This document shows, piece by piece, positions 18,302-28,264 of a DNA stretch of 64,000 nt (positions within the stretch are counted from its first letter, which is position 1; each line of letters starts with the position of its first letter). The notes below the pieces were generated by a model. That model searched no databases, was not told where the DNA came from, and worked only from the letters and a program-made list of their open reading frames with translations. Origin of the DNA: UBA1141 sp963665155. GTDB lineage: Bacteria; Chloroflexota; Dehalococcoidia; Lucifugimonadales; UBA3495. The stretch is from assembly GCA_963665155.2 (NCBI GenBank), contig CAXXFI010000001.1, forward strand, positions 806,001-870,000, given 5' to 3'. A program made the translations under genes and the position numbers.

Positions 18302-18400
18302 CGGCATCCGGCAAGACTTCCATCCGGCGTATACTAAACCTTGATTATGCTCAATGGGATTTATACTAAACCTTGTTGAGTATTGTATTTGCCGGATGCC
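18302..18400. repeat. Nested inverted and direct repeats upstream of padR
   Basis: CGGCATCCGGCAA at 18302 and TTGCCGGATGCC at 18389 form an inverted repeat about 75 bp apart. Inside it, TATACTAAACCTTG occurs twice, at 18330-18343 and 18362-18375, exactly 32 bp apart (three helical turns). The arrangement suggests a cooperative protein-binding site or a cruciform-prone element; its owner is unknown. Confidence 0.65.
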
Positions 18401-18702
18401 AAGATGTCAACTACCAGATATTTTGGTGGCCTAGCGTTACTAGCCGAGCGTTAATCAAGCGTCCGGATTCTCACTTTTCGCTCTCTACCTGGCGAGACGC
18501 TCCGGCCACGATCGACTTTTTCGCTGCGGGAAAACACCTACGAAGATAGTCTTCTTGCCGCTTCCCTGTGCCGCTCATGCTGGGTAATGCAGCACGCTTC
18601 CCCTTGTGTTTGGTATGTTAGAATTGCCTGACGCTGGGGCGGGATAGTATTGCTGGCGGGCACGGCGCTCCACGATTACGCAGAGGAGATTGGCTTTAAA
18701 AG

Positions 18703-19809
18703 ATGAAGGTTACAAAGGCCACAACAAAAGTACTGCATACTCCGGCAGATAGTCCCTTGGCTGTTGGAGTCGCCGACAACAACGCAAAACGAGCGTTCGT
18801 TACGTTGGAATTGGAAACGGATGAAGGAATAGACGGCATTGGCCTGACATTTATCCCAGCCTTGAACGCCAGCCCTCTGTTGCCCGCACTAAATTCCGCA
18901 GTGGATGCCTTGGCTCAGATGGTGGTGGGGCAAGACCCCATGCCCGTCGAGGCTATTGCCTCAAACCTGATGGAAGCCGCCAGTGGTTCCGGTCCGGGAG
19001 GAATTTTTAGCCTGGCCCTGTCTGCGGTGGACATGGCCCTGTGGGATATCAAGGGCAAGGCTCTGAATCAGTCCGTCTGTTCTTTGCTGGGAGGCTACCG
19101 GGACCGGTTGCCCACCTATGCCAGCGGTGCGTTGATGCGTACCCAGAACCTGGAGAGCTTGTCCGAAACTGCGCCTCACCTGCTGGAAATGGGGTTTAAG
19201 CAAATGAAGACCCAGCTAGGCGGCGAACCCACGGTGGGACGAGAGTTGGAGCGCATCAAGGTGCTGAGGGACGGGATTGGAGATGACATAGACCTGATGT
19301 GCGACATCAACCAGCTCTGGAGCGTCAACCAGGCAATCGATATTGGCAAACGTCTCGAAGACGAAGACTACCACCTGTTCTGGCTGGAGGATGTGGTGGA
19401 ACACGACGACTACCAGGGATTTGCCCGGGTGGCCGACGCCTTGACCACTCCCATTGCCGCCGGGGAGTACCACTACGGCGTGCGTCCCTTCCGGCACATG
19501 TTGGAAGCCCGGTCGATTGATATTGTGATGATTGATCTTTTGCGGGTGGGTGGCATAACCCAGTGGCGTAAGGTAGCGGCAATGGCCGAGGCGTTTAACC
19601 TGCCGGTGGTCAGCCACTTGGTGCCTGAAATCCACGTCCAGCTAATGGCAGCCATTCCCAACGGCCTGACGGTGGAGTACATGCCTTGGACGCTGCGGCT
19701 GTTCGAGGAGACGCCCGAGTTGGACAACGGCGATATCGTTGTACCCGACAAGCCGGGTCTTGGTCTGAAGTTCGACCAAGCGGTGCTGAAGCAGTATCAG
19801 GTTAGTTAG
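18703..19809 (+). CDS. Mandelate racemase/muconate lactonizing enzyme family protein
   Basis: An enolase-superfamily enzyme of 368 residues with the two-domain layout: an N-terminal capping region, then a beta barrel. Barrel residues visible are the lysine pair in FKQMKTQLG, the metal-binding acids in MCDINQLWSV, WLEDVVEHDD and IAAGEYHYG, and the catalytic base region PVVSHLVPEIHVQL. The family abstracts a proton alpha to a carboxylate and then racemises, dehydrates or cycloisomerises. The KxK motif is compatible with MLE or mandelate racemase subgroups, but the substrate is unknown. A NIPSNAP-family gene follows 79 bp downstream on the same strand and may be in the same operon. Confidence 0.88.
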   Translation: MKVTKATTKVLHTPADSPLAVGVADNNAKRAFVTLELETDEGIDGIGLTFIPALNASPLLPALNSAVDALAQMVVGQDPMPVEAIASNLMEAASGSGPGGIFSLALSAVDMALWDIKGKALNQSVCSLLGGYRDRLPTYASGALMRTQNLESLSETAPHLLEMGFKQMKTQLGGEPTVGRELERIKVLRDGIGDDIDLMCDINQLWSVNQAIDIGKRLEDEDYHLFWLEDVVEHDDYQGFARVADALTTPIAAGEYHYGVRPFRHMLEARSIDIVMIDLLRVGGITQWRKVAAMAEAFNLPVVSHLVPEIHVQLMAAIPNGLTVEYMPWTLRLFEETPELDNGDIVVPDKPGLGLKFDQAVLKQYQVS

Positions 19810-19888
19810 CAATCAGTTTGGGCATTGCTAGGGGCTTCGATAGAAATTAGACAAAAGATATTAGAAGACCGTAAAGAAGGAGAGAAAC

Positions 19889-20197
19889 ATGGTTTCACAG
19901 CTTCGCATCTACACTATTAATCCTGGGATGATGGACTCCTGGCTCAAACTGTTTGAAGAGACGATTCGTCCGGTGCACAGCAAGCTGGGCATGCCCGTGG
20001 AGCGCACCTGGGTAAACGCCGAGGCCAATGAGTTCGTCTGGATTCGCAGCTTCAAAAACGCTGAGGAAATTAAGGGAAAAGAGGAAGCCTACTTTGCTTC
20101 GGATGAGCGGAAGGCTATAGGCGACACTCCCCAAAAGCACATCGTCAAGATGGAAGTTCGGGTAATTGAGCCCGTGTTGGCGGGTTCGCCCGACTAA
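19889..20197 (+). CDS. NIPSNAP-family protein
   Basis: A 102-residue NIPSNAP/dimeric alpha-beta barrel protein. It starts with VSQLRIYTINPGMMDSWLKLF and contains a mid-protein ERTWVNAEANEFVWIRSF, both typical of the family. These small proteins are found in catabolic operons but their biochemical function is poorly defined. A strong AAGGAG ribosome-binding site precedes the ATG. It follows the enolase-superfamily gene and may be cotranscribed with it. Confidence 0.82.
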   Translation: MVSQLRIYTINPGMMDSWLKLFEETIRPVHSKLGMPVERTWVNAEANEFVWIRSFKNAEEIKGKEEAYFASDERKAIGDTPQKHIVKMEVRVIEPVLAGSPD

Positions 20198-20213
20198 GGA
20201 GTTGATGCGAAAA

Positions 20214-20320
20214 GTGGTTCGACTGGCTCACCACGAACGGATGTGGCATTCACAAATTGAATGCGATAACGAACTGGTGGTGTCCCCGGCTCCGTTCTTC
20301 CTGAGCTAGTCGAAGGACCC
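20214..20320. repeat. Dispersed inverted-arm repeat, copy 2
   Basis: GTGGTTCGACTGGCTCACCA at 20214 and CCTGAGCTAGTCGAAGGACCC near 20300 form the same arm pair as at 9518-9586, in reverse order. This intergenic repeat separates the convergent NIPSNAP and GNAT genes. Confidence 0.68.
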
Positions 20321-20392
20321 TTCAGGGCCAGCCGGCACTCAGAACTTGGGCTCCACTCTGAGGAAAGGGCTCACGGCTCGCAGCCGACATCC

Positions 20393-20830
20393 CTAAAGCT
20401 CCTTCCGCATCTCCACGTGGGGAATTTCCACCTCTAGGAATGTTTCCCCATGTTGAAGGTAGCCGTGGGCCGCGTAGAAGCTCTTGACGTATTCTTGGGC
20501 GTGTAGTACCGCTTGGGTGAGTCCTTGCTGCCGGGCGGTGTCTTCCAAGAAGGTTAATATCTCCCCGCCCACGCCCATTCTGCGATACTGGGCGTCCACA
20601 GCCATGCGGCCAACATGAGCGCTGCCGTCGTCGCCCAATACGAGCCGACCGGTGCCCACAACCTTGCCTTCGCGAATCGCTATAGCGTGGTCGGCGGCGG
20701 CGTCAGCTTCGTCCAGTTCTTCCTCGGGGGGAATTGACTGTTCATCAACGAAGACTCGGAAGCGGACCGCAATGGCCGCTTCCAATTCTTCTTCGCTTTC
20801 CGCTAGCTTGATTATTAAGCTATCAGCCAT
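20393..20830 (-). CDS. GNAT-family N-acetyltransferase (ElaA-like)
   Basis: A 145-residue GNAT acetyltransferase. It shows the acetyl-CoA-binding region with GRMAVDAQYRRMGVGGEIL near residues 75-93 and the C-terminal strand pattern ..FYAAHGYLQHGETFLEVE. The N-terminal VRFRVFVDEQSIPPEEELDE resembles ElaA-type and related small GNAT proteins. The acceptor is not predictable. It lies alone between the NIPSNAP gene (convergent) and the alcohol dehydrogenase gene (same strand). Confidence 0.88.
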   Translation of the reverse strand: MADSLIIKLAESEEELEAAIAVRFRVFVDEQSIPPEEELDEADAAADHAIAIREGKVVGTGRLVLGDDGSAHVGRMAVDAQYRRMGVGGEILTFLEDTARQQGLTQAVLHAQEYVKSFYAAHGYLQHGETFLEVEIPHVEMRKEL

Positions 20831-20921
20831 GTGTCGGCATCAATCAAAGACAGCCTCAAGATTCGGCCTTGACAGACTGGACCATCCCTCCAAGAGAATT
20901 CTTTAGGCTGATAGCTGATAG

Positions 20922-22022
20922 CTACGCGTAAACGATTGCGCCGCGGCCAATCTCGCCCTTGTCCATGTCACCGTAAGCCTCGTTGATCTGGTCGAGGGTG
21001 TAATGCCGCACGACCAAATCATCCAGGTTCAGCTTGCCGGAAAGATACAGGTCAGCCAACTTGGGCATGTCGGTTTGGGACCGGGCCGACCCGTAGTAAG
21101 TCCCCCTGATAGTCTTCTCATTGCGCACGATGTCCACAGCGTTGATAGAGGCTTCGGCTCCGACTGGGGCGATCCCCACCACGGTCATGGTGCCGCTCTT
21201 GCCGCACATGTCATACGCCGTCTTGATGGTGTCCGCAGAACCGTAGACCTCGAAGGTGTAATCGGCGCCCCGGCCCCCGGTTATTTCCTTGACTTGAGCT
21301 ACGGGGTCACTATCGGCGGCGTTGACCGAGTGGGTCGCCCCGAACTTCATGGCGAACTCCAACTGGCTGTCCCGTATGTCTACGGCGATGATTTTGGAGG
21401 CGTTCACCAAGGCTGCGCCCATGATTACGTTCAGGCCGACGCCACCGCAACCGACCACGGCAACGGTGCTGCCGGGCTGGACATTGGCGGAAAATATCAC
21501 CGCGCCCACGCCGGTGGGCACACAGCAACCGATCATGGCTGCTTTGTCCATGGGGATGGGGGTAATGGTGGGCACACATCCCGCCTCGGGGACCACCGCA
21601 TACTCGGAGAAGCAGGCCACCTTGCCCATGTGGTGAATGTATTGGTCGCCTTTGTGCAGGCGGCGGGTGCCGTCGTACATGAATGGGCCCGTTGCCCCGT
21701 GGTGGTCGCAAATGTTGCCGTGACCCTCAATGCAGGACTTGCAGCTACCGCAGGCGGGCACGAAGGACAAAATTACCTGTTGGCCGGGCCTAACCGAGGT
21801 TACTCCGGGTCCGACCTTTTCCACGGTCCCGGCCCCTTCATGACCCAGCACCACCGGAAGCGCGATGGGAGCGTCTCCGTGCATGAAATGGCGGTCGCTA
21901 CGGCAAATGCCAGCAGCGCCCACTTTAACAAGGACCTCTCCTTCTTTGGGGTCGTCCAATTCAATCTCTTCAATTACCAAGGGTTGACCTACTTCGTAAA
22001 GAACGGCGGCTTTAGTTTTCAT
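20922..22022 (-). CDS. Zinc-dependent alcohol dehydrogenase, class III-like
   Basis: A 366-residue medium-chain zinc alcohol dehydrogenase. Catalytic zinc ligands are in AAGICRSDRHF and LGHEGAGTVEKVGPG. The structural zinc is bound by four cysteines in CGSCKSCIEGHGNIC. The NAD-binding motif is VVGCGGVGLNVIMGA. The layout matches class III/formaldehyde-dehydrogenase-like or mycothiol-dependent enzymes more than simple alcohol dehydrogenases. The true substrate is undetermined. An AGGAGG sequence lies about 14 bases before the ATG, longer than normal spacing. The stop overlaps a dispersed GATAGCT repeat. Confidence 0.9.
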   Translation of the reverse strand: MKTKAAVLYEVGQPLVIEEIELDDPKEGEVLVKVGAAGICRSDRHFMHGDAPIALPVVLGHEGAGTVEKVGPGVTSVRPGQQVILSFVPACGSCKSCIEGHGNICDHHGATGPFMYDGTRRLHKGDQYIHHMGKVACFSEYAVVPEAGCVPTITPIPMDKAAMIGCCVPTGVGAVIFSANVQPGSTVAVVGCGGVGLNVIMGAALVNASKIIAVDIRDSQLEFAMKFGATHSVNAADSDPVAQVKEITGGRGADYTFEVYGSADTIKTAYDMCGKSGTMTVVGIAPVGAEASINAVDIVRNEKTIRGTYYGSARSQTDMPKLADLYLSGKLNLDDLVVRHYTLDQINEAYGDMDKGEIGRGAIVYA

Positions 22023-22155
22023 GATGTTTAATTGGGCCTCCTAGTTATCGGTTGTGGCGCATCGGGTTCAGCGTTTTGTCTAGTGTTCTGTCCCGTGTGG
22101 GAATCGGTGGTTATCATGCCCCGCAGGGCGGTTTCTGTCAATGGTTCAAGAGCGT

Positions 22156-22190
22156 TCAGCTATCAGCTATCAGCGCTCAGCCGTCAGCTA
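22156..22190. repeat. AGCTATC-type short repeat cluster
   Basis: CAGCTATCAGCTATCAGCG repeats the unit AGCTATC several times. Related clusters (as the complement GCTGATAGCTGATAGC) lie at 20906-20926 and 25738-25772, each at a gene end. It is probably a dispersed intergenic repeat. Confidence 0.6.
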
Positions 22191-22281
22191 TGGGCTGCTT
22201 CGGTCAGGGCAGCGAACTTTCCAATGGGGGAATCTTGTCCTACTCGCCGGGACTGCTGGAGATTGATTCAGTAAAGCCGGT

Positions 22282-25200
22282 TTAACCGAGTTCTTCAAGC
22301 AGCGCCTTGGCGTCGACCAAGTCCGGAGTCTCGAATCCCTCTGTGAACCAACGGTAGATGTCTCCCAGTAGCTCTTGCGCCTCCTGCGCCTTGCCTTGCG
22401 TCTGCCGCGGGCCAAGCTCATAGCCGTGCGCAGTTGCCACGACATTGCCCCCTGGCGCTTGGCGAAGTCCAGAGACTGATGGTAGCAACCCTCAGCCTCC
22501 TGTTCATTCCCGGCTTGGTCATTTCCGGCCCGCAACAGCAAAAGCTCCCCTTTTATGCGGTGCAACTCCGCTTCCCAATAGCGTTCTCCGGTTTTATCTA
22601 CGTGGGAAAACGCTTCGACCAGCGTTTGTAATCCTTCGTCAACCTCTCTGGCTATAAGGCAGGCGTTGGCGAACCAGGCGAGGTGCTCCGACCGATAAAT
22701 CAGGGCTCCCATCCTCGCGGTGGTGGCCAGTCCTTGAGTAAGGCTCGCAATTCCTTCTTCGGTCCGGCCAAGCTGTACCCGGCAAGCACCCTGTGCGATA
22801 GTCGCCAATACCACAAAATAAGCGAAGCCCTGTGTTGAGGCCAGGTCTAGCAGCGCCTCGGCTTGATGCAGGGCGGCATCAAATGACCTGGACCTAATAT
22901 GATGCGATATTGTAATGATTTGAACGACGGCTATGGTAAAGGGATGCGCCACTTTCTGAGATAGGTTGAGGACATCTTGAAACGTACTTGAAGCCTGGTC
23001 GGGATAACCCAGCAGCCACTGACCGGTTCCGGACCAGATAAGCGCGACGCACGCAGGATCTTGACCGTAGGCTAAAGCCAGGGTGCGGTGTTGCTGGACA
23101 TCATCACGGGTAAACCCTTGTAGAAAATGCTCCAGTGCCGGAGATGGCTCCCCTGTTAGCAACATTATCAGACCCATGTGACGGTGGGCCAACATCGTCG
23201 GATTAGGTTCCTGACCGCGCAGGGCTGCTGCCAAGCCCTGCTCTACCAATTCCAATACCGACTGATATTCGGCACGGACCGCATGGTATTGGGCCAGCCC
23301 ATGTATCACCTGGAAGTACTGTGACGTCTCTCCTATCTGGTCGATTAACTCCCGGGCACGGCTGAAAGCCCGCTGAACCTCCGGGGCCGTGTAACCCTTG
23401 ATCTGCACCCAGGATTGACCGAGCAAGGTGTGGAAGGCCACCTCTTGGGAGACTAGATCGGCGGTATTGGGTAGTTTCTCCAGAAGCTCCAAACCCTTGG
23501 TTAGGTGGTTCGCTGCCTCAACGTTTGCCGAGCGGCGCATTGCGGTCTGACCAGCTTGTTGCCAATAGTTAGCCGCCTGCTGGTTAAACCCGGCATCTTG
23601 GTTCAACCCGGCTTCAGTAAAGTGATGCGCCAAAATCTCGGGCTGGGTTTCGACGATCTCAGGGAAACGCTCCTCCAGCACTTGGCCCACCCGTTGGTGG
23701 TACTGCTGTCTGCGGCTTATCAGCAAAGAGTTATAGGCCGCATCCTGTATCAATGCATGCTTGAAGGTGTAACTTGAGTCCGGCGGCACCCCACGCCCGT
23801 ATAGAAACTCTCCAATGACGAGCTGGTCGAGGTGGCTCAACAGCGCATGGTCATCCAGAGGGGAGACTGCTTGGATAAGCTCGTAGCTAAACTCCCGTCC
23901 CAAAACTACCTCCTTCACGACCACCAGCCGGTCCAACCGGGCTGTTAATGAGTCCTGAAGAGTGGAAGGGATGGCTAGGGCAGGCAAAGGGCCGCTTAGC
24001 TCGTAGTGATCGCCCACCTCCCGGAGAATTCCCGACTCGATTACCATGCGAGTCAACTCTTCTACGAAGAGGGGCACGCCGTCGCTCTTGGTGGCTATCT
24101 GAATCACGACGTCTTCAGGAAATTCCTTCCCCCCGGTCAGCCGGGCCATCATGTCGGTTGCCAGACGACGGGGCAAGCGATTTAGCGAGATTTGAGTCAA
24201 GTAACCTCGGCTACCCCATGGCGGAGTGAACTCGGGCCGAAAGGTGAATAGGGCCAGAACATGGGCAGTAGGAGCCTGTTCTACCAAGAGGCCCAAAAAC
24301 TCTAAGGCGGAAGGGTCGGCCCAGTGGAGGTCTTCAAACACTGCTAAGGTCGGTCGCTGAGAGGCCGTATCCATCAAAAGCCGCATCAACAAATCCAAGG
24401 TCTGCTGCCGTTGTAGCTGAGGGCTGAGGCTCAAAGGTGGATACCGGTCATCCAAAGGCACCGACAACAATCCGGCGAGCAATGGCACCGCTACTGTCGT
24501 TTGGACGGTGTAGACCACCAGCCCTTCTTCCAGCTTGAGCAGCCGTTCTCCGGGAGTGTCTTCCCGGCGAAATCCAAGCCAGCGTTCGAGAAAGCCGATG
24601 ACCGGGTATAGGGGACTGTTCTGATGGTAGGCCGAACAGCGGTACACCTGACGAATATGGGACCGGTCGGTGAGGCCATCGTTAATTGATTGCACCAGAC
24701 GGGACTTTCCGATGCCGGCCTCTCCGCTGAGCAACACCACCTGCCCCAACCCTTCTTCCACCTGCTCCCACCGGTCCAGCAGCAGTCCCACCTCCTGCTC
24801 GCGGCCGACCAAGGGCGTTAGTTGGCGGGCAGCGGCTACTTCGAAGCGGGATTGAGCACCGCTTTCCTCCAAAACCCGAAATAGCTCCATGGGTTTGGAA
24901 ATGCCTTTAAGCTCGTGGGGACCCAACGCTTCGCAGCGGAAGAATCCCTGAATCAGGTTGGCGGTAATGTCGCTAACAACCACCGTGTTGGGTTCAGCCA
25001 CCCCTTCTAACCGGGAAGCGATGTTGGGAGTTTCTCCGACAATGGCCAGAGACTCCAGGGAATCGCCGCCTCCCATCTCTCCCGCCACAACCAGGCCGGT
25101 GTGGATGCCGATGCGCACGACCAACTCAAGACCTTTGGTCTCGATGAGCCGGGTGTTGAGCGATGTCATGTCGTCAAGGATTGCCAGGCCGCTGTGCACC

Positions 25201-25667
25201 GCTCTCTGGGCGTCGTCTTCGTGGGCTTGGGGATAGCCGAAGTAAATCAACAGGCCGTCGCCCAGGTACTTGGCTATGTGCCCTTCAAAACGGGTTACCG
25301 CGCCCGCGCAGACTTGTTGGTAGCTGCGGATAACTTCCCTAAGCTCTTCGGGGTCCAGTTGCTGGGAGAGGGCGGTGGAACCTTGGAGGTCGCAGAACAT
25401 TACCGTTAGCTGGCGGCGTTCTGCCTCCCCGGCAATTGGAAATGGTCGTGGTTCCTGAGAGCCATTATCGGCCGATTTGGCTGCTGGTGATATTTCGACT
25501 GGAGGTTGCGGCCTTGAACTGACCGGCGTGCCACAAATGTTGCAAAAACGAGAACCTGGAGGCAACTGATTCTCGCAATTTGAACAAGCCAGACCCAAGG
25601 GACTGCCGCATTCCAGGCAGAAGTTTGACCCGGCTGGATTTTCTCGTCCGCAAGCAGTACAGCGCAT
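22282..25667 (-). pseudogene. Adenylate cyclase-ATPase-TPR regulator, frameshifted near C-terminus
   Basis: A large modular signalling protein. N-terminal double zinc ribbon (four CxxC pairs in residues 3-46, such as CTACGRENP and CSNCENQLPPG), then a class III nucleotide cyclase domain (AERRQLTVMFCDLQGSTALS, metal-binding Asp in FCDLQG, YLGDGLLIYFGYP), then an AAA-type ATPase (LSGEAGIGKSRLVQ) and a long TPR region. In the continuous frame the end is an aberrant Arg-rich tail running to 22188. The expected family end (ELLGDIYRWFTEGFETPD...ALLEELG) appears in another frame from about 22410 to 22282. A frameshift at about 22405-22412 (CCCGCGGCAG) explains this. If it is an assembly error, the gene is intact. 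Confidence 0.85.
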
Positions 25668-25703
25668 GGATCGCCATCCGGTACTTGATTCACGATCCGA
25701 TCC

Positions 25704-25721
25704 GGGCGTCTAGAAACGCCC
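25704..25721. terminator. Short GC hairpin upstream of the cyclase gene
   Basis: GGGCGT and ACGCCC form a six- to seven-base stem around CTAGAA, between pcrA and the cyclase gene. It may attenuate or end the pcrA transcript. Confidence 0.4.
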
Positions 25722-25774
25722 GTCGGGACACCCAAAAGCTGATCGCTGATCGCTGAAGGCTGATAGCTACGCCG

Positions 25775-28024
25775 CTACCCCTCGATTTTCTCCAGAGGAG
25801 CAAAGCTAAGCAGCAATCGCTTGGCGCCTACGCCGTCACGAAACTCGACAGTGACCTGCACATCGCTGGCGTCGGGTTCCCAGCCGGTAACCACGCCCTC
25901 GCCGAAGGCGGTATGGCGCACCAAATCGCCAATACTCAGATTGGGCCGAGTGGGCGCTGGCGCGGACGCCGACAGGGTTTCCCAGGCATCGGCACTGTCC
26001 TTGATTCTCCGCGAGATGGTTCGAGGAGCAGGTGTTGTCACTGGTTCGTTTGCCCGCACCGGGAGCATAATCTCTTGAGGAATGTCCCTTAGGAAGCGCG
26101 AGGCCAGAGTAGGACCGTTTCTTCCCATGAAGCCCCGACGGAAAGCTCGAAGCATGTACAGCAACTTTTGCGCTCGGGTGATGCCCACGTAGCACAAACG
26201 CCGCTCCTCTTCCAGCTGCTCTTCGCTGTCCATGGACCGGCTGTGGGGCAGAATGCCCTCTTCCAGTCCGACAATGAAAACCACCGGGAACTCCAACCCT
26301 TTGGCTTGGTGTAGGGTAATCAACGTTATGGAGTCGCCGGTTTCTTCGTAGTTGTCTACGTCGGCTACCAATGACAATCGTTCCAAAAGAGTTGCCAGGC
26401 CGTTTGGGGGTTCCTCGGCATTGAACTCTAGGGCCGTGGTTCGCAGCTCACGGATGTTCTCCCAACGCTCTTCGCCGCGACCGTCTTCGTTGTGACCTTC
26501 GTCTTTTTTGAAGTATTGCTCCAGCTTGGCGTCCTCCAGAACCCGGTCTATCAGGTCGACAATGGGGAGTTTGCCAGCAAAGTCGACCAAGCGATCAATC
26601 ATTTCCACAAAGCCGGTGATGGCGTTGACGGCCCGGGAGGTCAGGCTGACAGGTAAGGTCTCTCCGGATTTGTTCAGAGCGGCGAGACGCTGAATGGCAG
26701 TGTATAAGGGAATGTCATCCCGTTGGGCCCAGTTTGCCATATCCCGAAGGCTCTTGGCGCCGATGCCCCGGGGTGGCACGCTGATTACCCGGGCCAGGCT
26801 GACTTCGTCCAATGGATTGTGGAGCAGCCGAAGGTAGCACATCAGGTCTTTGACTTCGCGCCTCTGGTAGAACCGGACACCGCCCACAAGCCGATATTTC
26901 ATTCCCCGATGCAAGCAGGCTTCTTCCAATGCCCGCGATTGGGCGTTAACCCGGTACATCACGGCGCAATCGCCGCGCTGCATCTTCTCCTCGCGCACCA
27001 GCCGCGCAATCTCATCAATGACGTACGAGGCTTCTTCGCCTTCGTCGTAGGCTTCGTGAATGGTTACCGGCTTGCCTGGGTCATTATCGGTAAACAAGTC
27101 TTTATTGAGGCGAATGCCATTGGCCGAGATAAGCTGCTTGGCTGCCGCCAGTATCTTGCCCGTGGAGCGGTAATTCTGCTCCAGAGAAATGGTGGTGGCG
27201 TCGGTGTAGTCGTGCTGAAAGCTAAGGATGTTGCGGATGTCCGCCGAACGCCACGAATATATGGACTGGTCCGGGTCGCCCACCACGCAAATGTTGCGGC
27301 GCTCCTCGGCCAGCAAGCGGGCCAGGCGGTATTGGGCGACGTTGGTGTCTTGGAATTCGTCCACCATCAGGTAGTGATAACGTTCCTGGTACTTCTCCCT
27401 CACCTCTTGGTTATCCTGTAGCAGCTGGACCGATCGCATCAGCAGATCGTCAAAATCAGCGGCGTTGTTGCGCGCCAACAACTCTTCGTAGTGGTGGTAC
27501 ACCCTGCCGCAGCACTCCTCAAAGTAGTTCTGCTGATTCCGGGCGAAGGCTTGGGAGTCCATCAGGATGCTCTTGGCTTTGGATATGACGCTTCTGACGG
27601 CTTGGGGTGGGAATTTCTTCGGGTCAAGATCGGCCAGTTCCATCGCCTGCTTGATCAACCCCAGCTGGTCGTCCGAATCGAAAATCGTATAGTTGGACGG
27701 TAGGCCTACCGGAGCGCCGTCCCGACGCAGCAATTGGGCGCAAAAAGCGTGGAAGGTGCTAACGATCAAGGCATCGCTGCGGCTACCCACCAGCCGTTGC
27801 AACCGTTCTCGCATCTCTTTGGCAGCTTTGTTGGTGAAGGTCACGGCGGCGATCCGATAAGGGCTGACTTCGCACTCGCGCACCAAATAGGCAATGCGGT
27901 GGGTGATGACCCTAGTTTTACCGCTGCCGGGGCCAGCGATTATCAATAAAGGGCCGTCGGTGGTTTCGACGGCTTGTTTTTGGGCGGGGTTCAGACCTTC
28001 CAGAATATCTGTGCCTGTAGTCAT
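25775..28024 (-). CDS. pcrA: UvrD/Rep-family DNA helicase PcrA
   Basis: A 749-residue superfamily 1A 3'-5' DNA helicase. Motif Q is in GLNPAQKQAVE, motif I in IIAGPGSGKTRVITHRI, motif II in MVDEFQDTN, motif III in CVVGDPDQSIYSWRSAD, motif IV in LEQNYRST, motif V in TLHQAKGLEFPVVFIVGLEEG and motif VI in LCYVGITRAQK. All are present in order. PcrA/UvrD unwinds DNA in nucleotide excision and mismatch repair and removes RecA from DNA. The length is the usual 720-770 residues. The C-terminus ends in a short Tudor-like region (VRHTAFGEGVVTGWE) typical of PcrA. Confidence 0.95.
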   Translation of the reverse strand: MTTGTDILEGLNPAQKQAVETTDGPLLIIAGPGSGKTRVITHRIAYLVRECEVSPYRIAAVTFTNKAAKEMRERLQRLVGSRSDALIVSTFHAFCAQLLRRDGAPVGLPSNYTIFDSDDQLGLIKQAMELADLDPKKFPPQAVRSVISKAKSILMDSQAFARNQQNYFEECCGRVYHHYEELLARNNAADFDDLLMRSVQLLQDNQEVREKYQERYHYLMVDEFQDTNVAQYRLARLLAEERRNICVVGDPDQSIYSWRSADIRNILSFQHDYTDATTISLEQNYRSTGKILAAAKQLISANGIRLNKDLFTDNDPGKPVTIHEAYDEGEEASYVIDEIARLVREEKMQRGDCAVMYRVNAQSRALEEACLHRGMKYRLVGGVRFYQRREVKDLMCYLRLLHNPLDEVSLARVISVPPRGIGAKSLRDMANWAQRDDIPLYTAIQRLAALNKSGETLPVSLTSRAVNAITGFVEMIDRLVDFAGKLPIVDLIDRVLEDAKLEQYFKKDEGHNEDGRGEERWENIRELRTTALEFNAEEPPNGLATLLERLSLVADVDNYEETGDSITLITLHQAKGLEFPVVFIVGLEEGILPHSRSMDSEEQLEEERRLCYVGITRAQKLLYMLRAFRRGFMGRNGPTLASRFLRDIPQEIMLPVRANEPVTTPAPRTISRRIKDSADAWETLSASAPAPTRPNLSIGDLVRHTAFGEGVVTGWEPDASDVQVTVEFRDGVGAKRLLLSFAPLEKIEG

Positions 28025-28264
28025 GGCCAGATTATAGCATGAGCCTGGGCCGAATCCGGTCGGCGCAAGGTGAACCGGAGGTTGTCCTTGGGCGTCCGGC
28101 TATCACTTGGGCCAAAACTGTGGTGCCAAAACCCGCCTTGAATCTAGGAGCTTGGTAGTTGCTCAGATCAAAGGCAAGGAGCGTTTTAGTACTTGTTACT
28201 AATAATGGGAGGCAATACGAGACGTGTAGACCAGAGTAGATAGGGGGTGTTTGGTATGAGGTGT

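Larger units (their letters stand above)
18247..18702. other. Divergent intergenic region with operator and repeats
   Basis: About 455 bp between the PadR gene and the plus-strand enolase-superfamily gene. It carries the PadR operator, a long-range inverted repeat and a 14-bp direct repeat (separate entries). From about 18420 to 18700 no further element is visible. Confidence 0.5.

Noticed and set aside
21003..22031. Long plus-strand open frame opposite the alcohol dehydrogenase gene
   Set aside because: It is the mirror of a clear GC-rich gene on the other strand.
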